A stretch of DNA of 64,000 nucleotides from NCBI GenBank assembly GCA_025617745.1, contig CM046868.1, positions 18,542,615 to 18,606,614 on the forward strand. The letters run 5' to 3'. Positions 61,801 through 62,960 of this stretch are shown here, one piece after another. Both the position numbers and the translations under genes were made by a program. The DNA comes from Heliocidaris erythrogramma. Its lineage: Eukaryota; Echinodermata; Echinoidea; Camarodonta; Echinometridae. Numbering within the stretch: the stretch's first letter is position 1; each line of letters begins with the position of its first letter. The notes under the pieces are model-generated. The model saw only the letters and a program-made list of their open reading frames with translations, was not told the origin of the DNA and searched no databases.

Positions 61801-62960
61801 TGAACTTCAGTAAAACATTTGCAATTTGAAGGTAGAGGTTTGCATGGTGGTACTGATAATGTTGAGAAGGGCTTACCCACTCACTCCTGATGACGTACAG
61901 TCAACCTGCCCGAAACATTGAGTCTTCTCCACTCTCGGCCTTCTCATCTGGTTTACAGTCCTTTTCAGGACTTCACACTTCAAGAAAGATCACTTCTTTC
62001 TACATTCTCTGAATTTCTATCTCGCCTTTCCATTTCTTCTCCTCTCAACTTTTCTCCACTTTTTCTTCTCACTCAACAGTCCTTTTCAGGACTAACCACA
62101 TGGTGAACCGTAAGCCCTCTCAACATTACATTTGCAATGTATTAAACAATTTTTTCCTAAACTTGTTGTCACCATAATTCAAGTACCTTTTGTGATTTTA
62201 TTATATTTTTATTTTTTGTAGTTTGCTGGTACAGTCTCAGGTGCCAAGGGAGATTTGGATAACTCATGGGAAGATGTGACAGTTTACACACAATATGTGT
62301 AAGTATACCTGCAGTTGTGAATGAGAATTGCCTCCATTTGACAGTATGTGCCCCAAATCGGCATGCTACATGTATGTGTGTTAGGTTAGCTAAGAACAAA
62401 ATAAAAGAATTATGAAAATATTTTGATCAGACTTCCGTTCAGATTTTTTTTAAAAGGGACTCATATATTGAAGAGTAAGAAAATAGGAAAATATTTGAAA
62501 CTTGATGTTATAGGAAATTGAATGTTTTAAAGGTAGCTTTAAAGATAATGCCATTGCGTATAAAAATGCAAATACGTTTTAGTTTCAAAATCAGTTGTAT
62601 TATAACCTGAGGAATAAACTTGAAGTTACCATTTAATGTAGGTACATCAGTTGACTTACATTTCTTTCTTGGAATTGGATTCCTAACATTCATATGCAAA
62701 TGTAGCAGTCAGGTCCCGGAACTGAGATTTCAGATTGAGGAAATTTAAAAATAGTTCACCCCATTAACATCACCTATATGGATTCTGTTGGAATTCTTTT
62801 ATTTTTACAGATACTATGCATTGATAGGTCTGACGTGTACAATTTTGCTGATTGTCATGTTCAACCTGATCGGTTTCACTATGGGTACCTTCTCCTACAA
62901 GAACGTCCATCCCATGGAGCGATCAAGGATGTCGAATGCGGGTGGCAATGTCCTTATGGC
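2413..62960 (+). CDS. Prominin (CD133-like) gene, 5' part, 11 exons
   Basis: Prominins are pentaspan cholesterol-binding glycoproteins of plasma-membrane protrusions (microvilli, cilia, photoreceptor discs). The coding pieces are 2413-2671, 16084-16166, 17365-17570, 31962-32082, 33234-33300, 42057-42152, 42493-42677, 53231-53302, 61057-61197, 62222-62298 and 62811-62960. All junctions are GT-AG, the phases agree at every join, and the sum is 1457 nt (485 codons plus 2 nt) with no stop. Visible parts are a signal peptide, TM1 (about 117-143), the CCRCCDRCGG turn (145-154), TM2 (about 169-188), a first extracellular loop (about 190-435) with several N-glycosylation sequons, TM3 (about 437-461), and a short cytoplasmic loop entering TM4. 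The Cys-rich turn between TM1 and TM2, the motif before QIKY, and LNDIP are prominin hallmarks. The 3' half is outside the window. Vertebrate orthology (PROM1, 2 or 3) cannot be decided from sequence alone, so no symbol is given. Confidence 0.92.
3482..4498. mobile_element. Non-autonomous inverted-repeat element rich in GCGTTT/AAACGC
   Basis: The ends form an imperfect inverted repeat of about 45 bp: the left end carries TGCATTTATGCTCACG and CCAGAATGAG, matched by CTCATTCTGCC and AAGCATAAATGCA at the right. TA occurs just outside both ends, consistent with a TA target. Inside, near both ends, GCGTTT/AAACGC recurs in both orientations. No transposase reading frame is visible. It is probably a MITE-like element about 1 kb long, locally richer in CpG than its surroundings. 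Confidence 0.65.
4700..4740 (-). repeat. LINE/SINE-like 3' tail, minus strand
   Basis: Read on the minus strand, this ends in AATCTGAATAAAATCAAATC, the kind of AATAAA plus ATCAA repeat that terminates many non-LTR elements. The element body (lower coordinates on this strand orientation would be 4740 onward) is not recognisable by eye. Confidence 0.3.
4967..4982. repeat. G homopolymer (about 16 nt)
   Basis: An uninterrupted G run followed by GGAGGAGG. Similar runs occur near 9319-9334, 37194-37207 and 38815-38835 (G) and near 43497-43513 and 53059-53083 (C). Lengths may be unreliable because homopolymers are prone to sequencing error. Confidence 0.8.
5670..5970 (+). repeat. Dispersed repeat family R1, copy 1
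   Basis: Contains GGGTACCAATTAAC, TTAGGGATTCCATAT, a GGAACCGAACTC/GAGTTGGGTTC inverted core, TTTTTATGTTATCCTTT and TTAACCCATAG. The same order of blocks appears at 16326-16545, and in the opposite orientation at about 53580-53840. No coding potential is seen. It is probably a MITE family. Confidence 0.55.
6030..6550. mobile_element. Foldback element F1 (TTAAAGGG-type ends)
   Basis: Two arms of about 150 bp (about 6071-6210 and 6380-6520) are imperfect inverted copies. The left arm reads AAAAAGTTATGAACTTTTGA and the right arm TCAAAAATTCATAACTTTCT, and each contains CAAATTGGCAA or its complement. The left end AAGGGAAAGTCCACCCTGGTAT matches the terminus of the short element at 16213-16326. It is a non-coding MITE or foldback. 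Confidence 0.6.
7042..7177 (+). mobile_element. MITE family M, copy 1 (CCAAT core)
   Basis: A 136-bp inverted-repeat element: GGGAGCATTTCATCAAGTG at the left is matched by CACTTGATGATGAAATGCTCCC at the right. The centre GACAAATTTGCTCTCAGCCAATCAGATGCAAG is shared, in spirit and almost base for base, with copies at 10.5, 12.0 and 58.6 kb. Confidence 0.75.
7872..8512. mobile_element. Foldback element F2
   Basis: The ends TTAAATGGAAATCCAACC and GGTTGGATTTTCCTTTAA are inverted copies. The inner arms pair as GAAAGTTATGAATTTTTGAAAG with CTTTCAAAAATTGATAACTTTC. It is related to F1 (6.03 kb) by both end sequence and arm sequence. A second, smaller inverted pair around CAAATTGGCC/CAAATTGCCAATTTG lies inside. 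No open frame of note. Confidence 0.65.
9319..9334. repeat. G homopolymer
   Basis: A 16-nt G run after TTTTTTG. It marks no recognised gene feature. Confidence 0.8.
10484..10636 (+). mobile_element. MITE family M, copy 2
   Basis: Starts GGGCCCTGTTTCAGAAGACTTGTTATC and ends with GATAACAAG-like inverted sequence and GGGCCCTT. The centre contains GACAAATTTGCTCTCAGCCA and ATCAGATTCAAGG, the same core as the copy at 7042. About 150 bp, non-coding. Confidence 0.75.
11700..11790 (+). repeat. Non-LTR-like 3' tail with (AATCA)n
   Basis: AAAATAATTAAAATCAAATC is followed by three more ATCAA-type units. The preceding region is T-rich with no recognised frame. It is consistent with a truncated LINE 3' end in + orientation. 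Confidence 0.4.
11955..12091 (+). mobile_element. MITE family M, copy 3
   Basis: GCCCCTGTTTCATAAAACTTATTATCAATAACAACTGCC at the left and TGTTATTGTAACTTGTCATAGATATC at the right flank the core GACAAAGTTGCTCTCAGCCA/ATCAGATGCAAG. The right terminus is more decayed than in the other copies. Confidence 0.7.
13612..13698. repeat. ACTAGTA-type minisatellite inside the relic
   Basis: Repeated blocks of about 36 bp built from AGTACTAGCACTAGTAGGAA. On the minus strand they read as Pro-Thr-Ser-rich codons (PTSAST repeats). The array lies between the Crypton-like fragment and its foldback end, and may be a linker or a decayed minisatellite. Confidence 0.6.
13673..13966 (-). pseudogene. Crypton-like (DUF3504-type) N-terminal fragment
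   Basis: The minus-strand frame starts at an ATG (13966) and runs 97 codons. Its first 50 residues contain LTEEELDDLL, KDSNSTKRAVK and FGFSKLECFAKL. These resemble the N-terminal part of Crypton tyrosine-recombinase relatives (KIAA1958/DUF3504-type proteins), where a TEEELD...KDSKNTKR block precedes the core-binding region. A good donor (AAG|GTAAGT on the minus strand, near 13803) follows PPSRK. Further on, KVDGTDYTKNT resembles the second conserved block. The catalytic domain is absent. Family assignment is from memory of motifs only. Confidence 0.45.
16084..16166 (+). CDS. Prominin coding exon 2: pre-TM1 segment
   Basis: The acceptor TTCCTCAG ends at 16083. The phase-1 join makes Asp87, followed by 27 codons (YIRFVLENVYNET...EMWK). 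It contains an NET sequon at residue 98 and corresponds to the conserved region just outside TM1. The donor AAG|GTGAGG leaves phase 0. Confidence 0.9.
16213..16326. mobile_element. Short MITE (F family), 114 bp
   Basis: TTAAAGGGCAAGTCCTCCCTGATATCAAG at the left pairs with TACCAGGGTGTACTTCCCCTTTTAAAG at the right. The ends match foldback F1 at 6030. The element lies 46 bp downstream of the exon 2 donor. Confidence 0.7.
16326..16545 (+). repeat. Dispersed repeat family R1, copy 2
   Basis: Same block order as 5670-5970: TATTAGGGTTCCATG, ATGAGCATCGATAG, GGAACCAAAGTAGGACTTGGGTTC, TTTATGTTATCTTATTTTTT, ATCAACCCATAGGA and a closing TTGGTACCC. The GGTACC ends of copy 1 and copy 2 are comparable. Confidence 0.6.
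16920..17222. mobile_element. MITE family T, copy 1 (ends TACTGTATACGCCA)
   Basis: AATACTGTATACGCCAT at the left and ATATGGTGTATACAGTA at the right are inverted. The interior has TTCGCGGTTGGTTGAATTCGTGATC, ACAAACAGCAGTGATGATG, TGGCAATATTTTAGC and CGCGAAATTCACAAAAATAA in the same order as the copy at 34737-35148. Confidence 0.7.
17365..17570 (+). CDS. Prominin coding exon 3: TM1, Cys-rich turn, start of TM2
   Basis: The acceptor TTTCTTTCAG ends at 17364, phase 0. Residues 115-182 comprise a strongly hydrophobic TM1 (MGLIVGIIVCVLFGVLYFII), PITGFIFS, then CCRCCDRCGG (145-154), the most diagnostic prominin motif, a basic KRVQRESKRMGCKR linker, and the first part of TM2. The donor CTG|GTAAAT leaves phase 2 (TG), completed to Cys by the next exon. 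Confidence 0.95.
19298..19322. repeat. (GA)n microsatellite
   Basis: About twelve AG dinucleotides. Other GA runs are at 21655-21688, 26927-26953 and 27070-27110, and a large compound tract is at 37786-38071. Confidence 0.85.
20250..20340. repeat. Interstitial telomere-type repeat (CCCTAA)n
   Basis: About 91 bp of CCTAAC units, mostly exact, with CTTAAC variants, decaying into CCCAAT units at the right. (TTAGGG)n is the telomere repeat of echinoderms and vertebrates, so this is an interstitial copy inside the gene, more likely inserted during break repair than marking a fusion. Confidence 0.9.
21701..22033. repeat. Foldback minisatellite of ATTCATAAGGACCGTT units
   Basis: About six tandem copies of a 16-bp unit (TTATTCATAAGGACCG) are followed by inverted copies (GAATAGCGGTCCTT), then a second head-to-tail plus inverted set around CATAACGCGTG. 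The outer ends AGGGGTAACCTCGCTATTCAT and ATGAATAGCGAGCGGACCCCTT are inverted. The whole could fold into two large hairpins. No coding potential. Confidence 0.8.
22790..23465. mobile_element. Decayed foldback element
   Basis: An imperfect inverted pair of about 55 bp: 22830-22885 (CGTCATACGAGGGATCGATC and CTTAAGCAGACGACGTCC) against 23338-23392 (GGACATCGTCTGCTTAGACA and TCTTGTGTCGTCAC). The interior is non-coding. The pair is a probable terminal repeat of an old DNA element, but target duplications are not evident. Confidence 0.45.
24290..24375 (+). repeat. SINE-like tail
   Basis: Ends with GCGCTATATAAGAATTGTTA followed by TTATTATTATTGTTAT. This GCGCTATATAA tail is shared with the complete tRNA-SINE at 54889-55147. 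The head is missing. Confidence 0.5.
25763..25875 (+). mobile_element. tRNA-derived SINE head fragment
   Basis: GAGGTGTCATAGTCCAGTGGTTTAA (A-box-like) and GGTCGATAGTTGGATCTCGG (decayed B box) are followed by TTCCTTGAGCAAGGCATCTGATCTACATTG, the same body block (GGCAAGACACTAATCTACATTTG) as the SINE at 54.9 kb. Confidence 0.55.
26200..26244. repeat. C8-A10-(CA)n microsatellite
   Basis: A C run, an A run and about 13 CA dinucleotides in succession. Confidence 0.85.
26360..27170 (+). repeat. Diverged tandem array, about 155-bp unit, six copies
   Basis: A marker block similar to ATATCCTCAGCCTCGGAGAA followed by CAGTAGCAGCCCTTCC recurs near 26363, 26516, 26677, 26835, 27000 and 27126. The copies share AATTTCCATTGCATATCCTTG-type sequence and have diverged. 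Units 4 and 5 have gained long (GA)n runs at the same internal position, after CAGTTTCTGCTGTC-type sequence. Confidence 0.7.
28100..28133 (+). promoter_or_regulatory. Core promoter (TATA box plus initiator) inside the TGGCGC element
   Basis: TATAAAAG at 28100-28107 is followed about 31 nt downstream by TTTCTCACACAAC, an initiator-like pyrimidine-CA context (CA near 28132). This spacing is textbook for RNA polymerase II. The surrounding segment (28100-28220) is the only part of the element lacking TGGCGC repeats. Confidence 0.5.
28160..28348 (+). CDS. Short basic reading frame behind the TATA box (possible captured exon)
   Basis: The ATG (AAGATGC, purine at -3) lies about 28 nt after the inferred start site. 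The first 20 residues are Lys/Gly-rich (MPPKGKKGSRKGKKDKPDGR), unlike the translation of the TGGCGC repeats that follows. The repeat-free stretch ends near GGCCG|GTATTT, which could be a weak splice donor. This looks like a 5' exon with its promoter carried by the element. The downstream part of the 62-codon frame is probably not meaningful protein. I do not recognise the parent gene. Confidence 0.35.
   Translation: MPPKGKKGSRKGKKDKPDGRYLYSRQVAPSGGKFKPVWRPLAQTNHQVPQSSCLLARMAPTG
31555..31800 (+). repeat. Retroelement-derived fragment
   Basis: Contains GAAGCTTTTTGAAAACATC, GAGGTAGTTAATTCCACAGTCTGGGAGCAGCAG and GCTCTGTCATCAAGTGTGTC, ending in (ATT)n-like AT-rich sequence. The GTTCCA...GGGAGCAGCAG string is familiar from interspersed repeats of marine invertebrates. 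The exact family is unknown to me. Confidence 0.4.
31962..32082 (+). CDS. Prominin coding exon 4: end of TM2, start of extracellular loop 1
   Basis: The acceptor CCTACTTGCAG ends at 31961. The phase-2 join completes Cys183, then AGMAFTNVSNEFLKTS and 24 further residues to VNE (residue 223). An NVS sequon is at residue 190. The helical, acidic stretch FKETADSTLGDLESFFNAVNE begins the ectodomain helix. Donor GAG|GTAAAT, phase 0. Confidence 0.9.
32083..33233. other. Prominin intron 4 (1.15 kb)
   Basis: A GT-AG intron. It contains a GGACC/GACCGG-rich stretch at 32158-32190 (tandem GGACC units) and a fragment at about 32520-32720 with AAAGCCAGAAACTTTTGCG, reminiscent of a repeat near 60545. Nothing coding. 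Confidence 0.7.
33234..33300 (+). CDS. Prominin coding exon 5: QIKY segment
   Basis: 67 nt, residues 224-245 plus one base. It begins QIKYMVETEYGYVDT. The QIKY tetrapeptide at this point after the VNE/TPE turn is a clear match to vertebrate prominins. Acceptor CTTTACCCACAG and donor AAG|GTAAGT. The phase-1 exit joins the next exon as Glu246. Confidence 0.9.
33840..34385. mobile_element. Short relative of the 13-kb foldback relic
   Basis: The head is a foldback: GTTAAGTCACAATGGGATAATGAAC pairs with GTTCATTATCTGTCTCATTGTGACTTAAC, followed by TATCACTAATACTCGAGCCACAAACC, compared with CACACTAATGCACGACCTCACAACC at 13225. The other end TATGACCAATGAGAATG...AACCCATTTTATAAT matches TTTGACCAATCAGGATG...AACCCGTTTTATAAT at 14283-14325. 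It lacks the Crypton-like frame. Confidence 0.55.
34737..35148. mobile_element. MITE family T, copy 2
   Basis: AATACTGTACATGTATATGCCATA at the left and TATATGGCGAATACAGTATT at the right are inverted. Internal blocks are TTCGCGAATAGGACTAGAC, ACAAACAGCAATGATGACG, TTAGCAATATTTTAGCGTG and CGCGAAAATAAAACCCTCGCAAAATAT, in the same order as at 16920-17222. Confidence 0.7.
36005..36035 (-). repeat. tRNA A-box-like SINE fragment
   Basis: On the minus strand this reads TAGCTCAGTAGGTAGAGCAC, a canonical tRNA D-arm/A-box sequence, but no B box or clover-leaf follows. Probably a truncated SINE head. Confidence 0.45.
37786..38071. repeat. Polypurine tract, GA/GGGA-rich, about 285 bp
   Basis: Almost uninterrupted purines on the + strand: long GAGAGA runs, a G10 run, and GGGAGAGAGAG blocks with partial mirror symmetry. 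Such tracts are prone to triplex (H-DNA) formation and replication slippage. Confidence 0.85.
39478..39700 (+). mobile_element. SINE with decayed tRNA-like head
   Basis: TGCCATTGTGGTATAGAGGTCCTGGGTTGGATCC (A/B-box-like) is followed by GACAAGGTGTTTTGCCTGCATTTG and CAACCCAGGTGTATTGAGTGGGTTCCTGGCAATG. That body matches the block in the SINE at 54.9 kb (CACCCAGGTGTAAATGGGTACCTG). Confidence 0.6.
39979..40681. mobile_element. Inverted-repeat element packed with CCCGCAG/CTGCGGG motifs
   Basis: The ends AAGGTGCTGTCACATCTTTC and GGGAAGATGTGACAGCGCCTT are inverted for about 30 bp. The interior repeats CCCGCAG, CGCAGGT, CACGCAG and GTTGCCCG in both halves. There is no coding frame. It is GC-rich against an AT-rich intron. 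Architecturally it resembles the elements at 3.48 and 27.65 kb. Confidence 0.7.
42057..42152 (+). CDS. Prominin coding exon 6: extracellular loop 1
   Basis: The acceptor TTTCTTCAG ends at 42056. Residues 246-277 (EIGNEIGEPVEEYMLDEGGL...TNISS), with an NIS sequon at 274. Acidic and helical in character. Donor CCA|GTAAGT, phase 1. Confidence 0.88.
42153..42492. other. Prominin intron 6 (340 bp)
   Basis: The shortest intron of the gene in this window, with a strong donor (GTAAGT) and acceptor TTTGTTTGTAG. A competing AG at the CTTTCAG just downstream (42499) would also keep a phase-compatible read only if two residues are lost, so tandem acceptor use is possible. Confidence 0.75.
42493..42677 (+). 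CDS. Prominin coding exon 7: extracellular coiled segment
   Basis: Residues 278-339. It contains heptad-like KMEDALNEIESLRSDLMNQS followed by ILESELTQVKDNLDAIS, matching the EIK...LENMNSTLKSL-type helix of prominins. A CDNC pair (Cys321 and Cys324) follows, with NQS (298) and NYT (336) sequons. Donor AAG|GTAAGT, phase 0. Confidence 0.9.
45336..45487 (+). repeat. DIRS left inverted terminal repeat
   Basis: 152 bp, essentially identical to the complement of 51053-51204. Contains CCTACCTATTATGCCTGTAG, GGACCCCTTCGAGAATTTAAC and ACGCGCGTCAACACGCTACGG. The near-identity of the repeats indicates a young insertion or repair from a template. Confidence 0.92.
45909..47239 (+). CDS. DIRS gag-like protein (two frames, possible 29-nt excision)
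   Basis: An ATG at 45909 opens a Glu/Ser-rich frame (MNSEEEAAGSRRPASSEEL) running to the basic GGGRRAK at about 46038. The long gag frame (46050-47239) is in another frame without its own early ATG. Between them 46039-46067 begins GTAAGT and ends TTGCAG. Removing these 29 nt joins the frames exactly (AKELALTESG), but this is shorter than known metazoan introns, so a frameshift is equally possible. The main frame is Ser/Pro-rich with a basic KRSNKRVS...KIKAKKKAES stretch near its middle. No zinc knuckle is seen, as is usual in DIRS gag. Confidence 0.65.
47323..48143 (+). pseudogene. Degenerate tandem duplicate of the 3' half of gag
   Basis: This segment repeats about 46500-47322 in the same order: CCCATGGCT, GAACGTCCCTC, TTCGGTTCGTGTTCC, TTTGCC...CTCTTGCCC, CTCAAGCTTCG, and TTTTAGTCAACCCGCGCGCAGGGTTCGACTT. 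The offset is about 820-840 bp. It has many substitutions and indels and no long frame. The first copy keeps gag open, the second does not. Confidence 0.75.
48144..49840 (+). pseudogene. DIRS reverse transcriptase/RNase H/methyltransferase-like, disrupted
   Basis: RT is recognisable as KRKDYAVLIVFEDAYFHFPV (catalytic Asp codon 48357-48359) and FCTLPFGLCPVPRVLT in frame 3, then YLDDWLLLAEL at 48541 in frame 1, then the downstream RT and RNase H in frame 2. That makes two frameshifts (between about 48500 and 48541, and near 48685). Frame 2 also has stops at 48821 (TAA) and 49496 (TGA). RNase H shows STDASRLGWGGH, INVLEFMAVL and LTDNVTVAAYINRQGGT. The tail SWENLQGFTFPPFQLIPRVL and APFWPRRNWFPEL is the DAM-like region typical of DIRS1 elements. 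Confidence 0.88.
49860..50834 (+). CDS. DIRS tyrosine recombinase (intact)
   Basis: A 324-codon open frame. The N-terminal SAM-like core-binding half has YNSRLSVFFLWC and STIRGYRSAIGAIHSGF. The catalytic half has the first Arg in ASGQRRSTLHAL (Arg142 or 143), the HxxR motif AHDTRS (His265, Arg268), Trp291 in AAYWRSPNSF, and the Tyr nucleophile in SCYLRD (Tyr301). These match the R-H-R-H/W-Y set of DIRS recombinases. It would resolve the circular cDNA into the host DNA without target duplication. The ATG is immediately downstream of the RT/RNase H unit, and the frame ends 65 bp before the internal complementary region. It is the only clearly intact protein of the element. Confidence 0.93.
   Translation: MSSRRVSTREIYNSRLSVFFLWCKERNQTPSKAPIGSIADFLISLFDKGRSISTIRGYRSAIGAIHSGFSDGSGISNSPLLSGLIRSFFLKRPSFSKLVPSWSLPKVLEALAKPPFEPLGEASLHHLTVMTLFLVAIASGQRRSTLHALCLTPGHVRWERKGVRLIPRASFVAKNQTATSGPVEIFLCPLSDLSSVREDKVWCPVRALKWYIDKTKSFRKDDQLFLITREPFSPASLDSISRWIVEAFRAAGTEALLSDSKPRAHDTRSVSTSWALFQGVALVVILKAAYWRSPNSFISCYLRDVPAGEALFASATLKAAVSSL
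50899..50993. repeat. DIRS internal complementary region (circle-junction template)
   Basis: 50899-50937 is the complement of the left outer end (45318-45356) and 50938-50993 is the complement of the right outer end (51190-51245), directly abutted. In DIRS1 this region is thought to template the joining of the two ends into a circular intermediate. It lies just after the recombinase stop codon. Confidence 0.9.
51053..51204 (-). repeat. DIRS right inverted terminal repeat
   Basis: The inverted partner of 45336-45487. It is followed by a right-end-specific extension to 51245 (AGATTTATATAGTAAATAAG and AAAATCAGTGCTGATTTTAC) that is found again, complemented, only in the internal complementary region. 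Confidence 0.92.
53231..53302 (+). CDS. Prominin coding exon 8: LPSVD segment
   Basis: 72 nt, 24 codons, phase 0 at both ends: residues 340-363, LPSVDTQIAGVEEANMLTVN and ITEE. LPSVD corresponds to the LPPVD of vertebrate prominins. NIT sequon at 359. Acceptor TTTTTGACAG, donor GAG|GTATGT. A symmetric exon of this size could be skipped without a frameshift. Confidence 0.9.
53580..53840 (-). repeat. Dispersed repeat family R1, copy 3 (inverted)
   Basis: Reads as the complement of the 5.7-kb copy, including GCGGAACCAAACTCCAAGTTCGGTTGC, an AAAGCTCATATTTCAAATATAGTATAG block (compared with ATAATATTTGAAATATGAGC at 16384), and a TTGGGAG/GGTAG end. Confidence 0.5.
54480..55200 (+). repeat. Tandem repeat, about 171-bp unit, three copies
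   Basis: TTGTGGTTTCAG recurs at 54497, 54669 and 54840, each followed by an ATATT/GTATTCTC stretch, then CCCTAGATACCC and CCATCCCTCCTTTCCCCTCTCC. Copy 3 is interrupted by the SINE at 54889-55147 and resumes with TGGATGGTCCTTATATACCCCATCAC. Confidence 0.7.
54889..55147 (+). mobile_element. tRNA-derived SINE, complete
   Basis: The head GTGTTGTGGTCTAGTGGATAAGTCAC (A box) and GGGTTCGAATCCCACCGCGG (B box, perfect GGTTCGAATCC) give a tRNA-like 5' end. The body has GGCAAGACACTAATCTACATTTG, CACCCAGGTGTAAATGGGTACCTG and GGGTAATAATGTCTAAGC, and the tail has GAGCGCTATATAAGTGGCC. It would be transcribed by RNA polymerase III. It is inserted inside unit 3 of the 171-bp repeat. Confidence 0.85.
56113..56364 (-). 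mobile_element. tRNA-derived SINE (different family), minus strand
   Basis: On the minus strand the head reads GTTGGCTCAGTCAGTAGAGC, then CCGCCTCACAATCGGGAGGTC and GTGGGTTCGAACCTCGGCC: A box, an anticodon-loop-like CTCACAA (CAC, Val-like) and a perfect B box. The body is unrelated to the 54.9-kb SINE and ends in a TTATTATTATT tail. It interrupts the 240-bp array. Confidence 0.8.
56443..58286. mobile_element. hAT-like non-autonomous DNA transposon (1844 bp)
   Basis: Terminal inverted repeats of about 28 bp (AAGGAGTTATCACAGAACTGGAGT, one mismatch after) with 8-bp direct repeats AGTCTATC at 56435-56442 and 58287-58294, the hAT signature. The longest frames are short and unconvincing, and no transposase or BED motif is seen. 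A partial internal terminus (AACCAAGGAGTTATAAA near 56994) suggests a nested or rearranged copy. It interrupts the 240-bp array, so it is younger than the array. Confidence 0.82.
58577..58724 (-). mobile_element. MITE family M, copy 4 (inverted)
   Basis: GGTCCCTGTTTCATATAACTTGATATTAATAACAAG at the left and GATAACAAGTTTGATGAAACAGGGCCC at the right are inverted. The core reads GCATCTGATTGGCTGAAAGC, the complement of the ATTGG/CCAAT core in the other three copies. The best-preserved ends of the family are here. Confidence 0.8.
61057..61197 (+). CDS. Prominin coding exon 9: LNDIP segment
   Basis: 141 nt, 47 codons, phase 0 at both ends: residues 364-410. It begins INAVLNDIPRQITVMTETDV, where LNDIP is a precise prominin match, then EELDKTEQEVKSSFDEINKT helical sequence with an NKT sequon at 405. 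Acceptor TTTTTCACAG, donor GAT|GTGAGA. Symmetric, so skippable in frame. Confidence 0.92.
61883..61923 (+). ncRNA. Hammerhead-like core (CTGATGA...GAAAC), unproven
   Basis: CTGATGA at 61887-61893 and GAAAC at 61912-61916 are the conserved core strings of hammerhead ribozymes, flanked by complementary ACTC (61883-61886) and GAGT (61920-61923). The 18-nt stem II region pairs only weakly (CAG/CTG), and no stem III hairpin is visible, so an active fold is doubtful. Similar cores are known from Penelope-like and retrozyme elements. Confidence 0.3.
61957..61989 (+). terminator. Histone-type 3' stem-loop with CAAGAAAGA downstream element
   Basis: AGTCCT-TTTC-AGGACT (61957-61972) is a perfect 6-bp stem with a 4-nt TTTC loop. 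It keeps the G-C second pair, the pyrimidine run and the TTTC loop of metazoan replication-dependent histone mRNAs. Eight bases later comes CAAGAAAGA (61981-61989), the U7-pairing element of sea urchin histone genes. No histone coding sequence is upstream. It could be a relic of a histone-like transcript or part of a mobile element that uses this processing route. Confidence 0.5.
62078..62099 (+). terminator. Second histone-type stem-loop
   Basis: An identical AGTCCTTTTCAGGACT hairpin 121 bp downstream, preceded by AAC and followed by AACCACA, close to the usual ACCA flank. No CAAGAAAGA follows. Together with the first copy it suggests a duplicated 3' end. Confidence 0.45.
62222..62298 (+). 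CDS. Prominin coding exon 10: end of extracellular loop 1
   Basis: 77 nt, residues 411-435 plus GT. FAGTVSGAKGDLDNSWEDVT then VYTQY leads into TM3. Of two overlapping donors, GTGT and GTAAGT, the second (exon end 62298) is stronger and gives the phase-2 exit that matches the next exon. Confidence 0.88.
62299..62810. other. Prominin intron 10 (512 bp)
   Basis: A simple GT-AG intron with donor GTAAGT and acceptor TATTTTTACAG. AT-rich. No repeats recognised. Confidence 0.8.
62811..62960 (+). CDS. Prominin coding exon 11: TM3, cytoplasmic loop, start of TM4
   Basis: 150 nt, residues 436-485 plus GC. TM3 is YYALIGLTCTILLIVMFNLI (about 437-456) followed by GFTMGTF. The loop YKNVHPMERSRMSNAGGNVLM contains the SNAGGN string that corresponds to the SNTGGV of vertebrate prominins at the TM4 entrance. 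Donor GC|GTAAGT, phase 2. The gene continues to the right of the window. Confidence 0.92.

Larger units (their letters stand above)
61198..62221. other. Prominin intron 9 (1.0 kb)
   Basis: A GT-AG intron. The 5' half is AT-rich with a decayed GC-richer patch (61320-61410). The 3' half contains a hammerhead-like core and two histone-type stem-loops (separate entries), probably parts of one mobile element. No coding exon. Confidence 0.7.
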
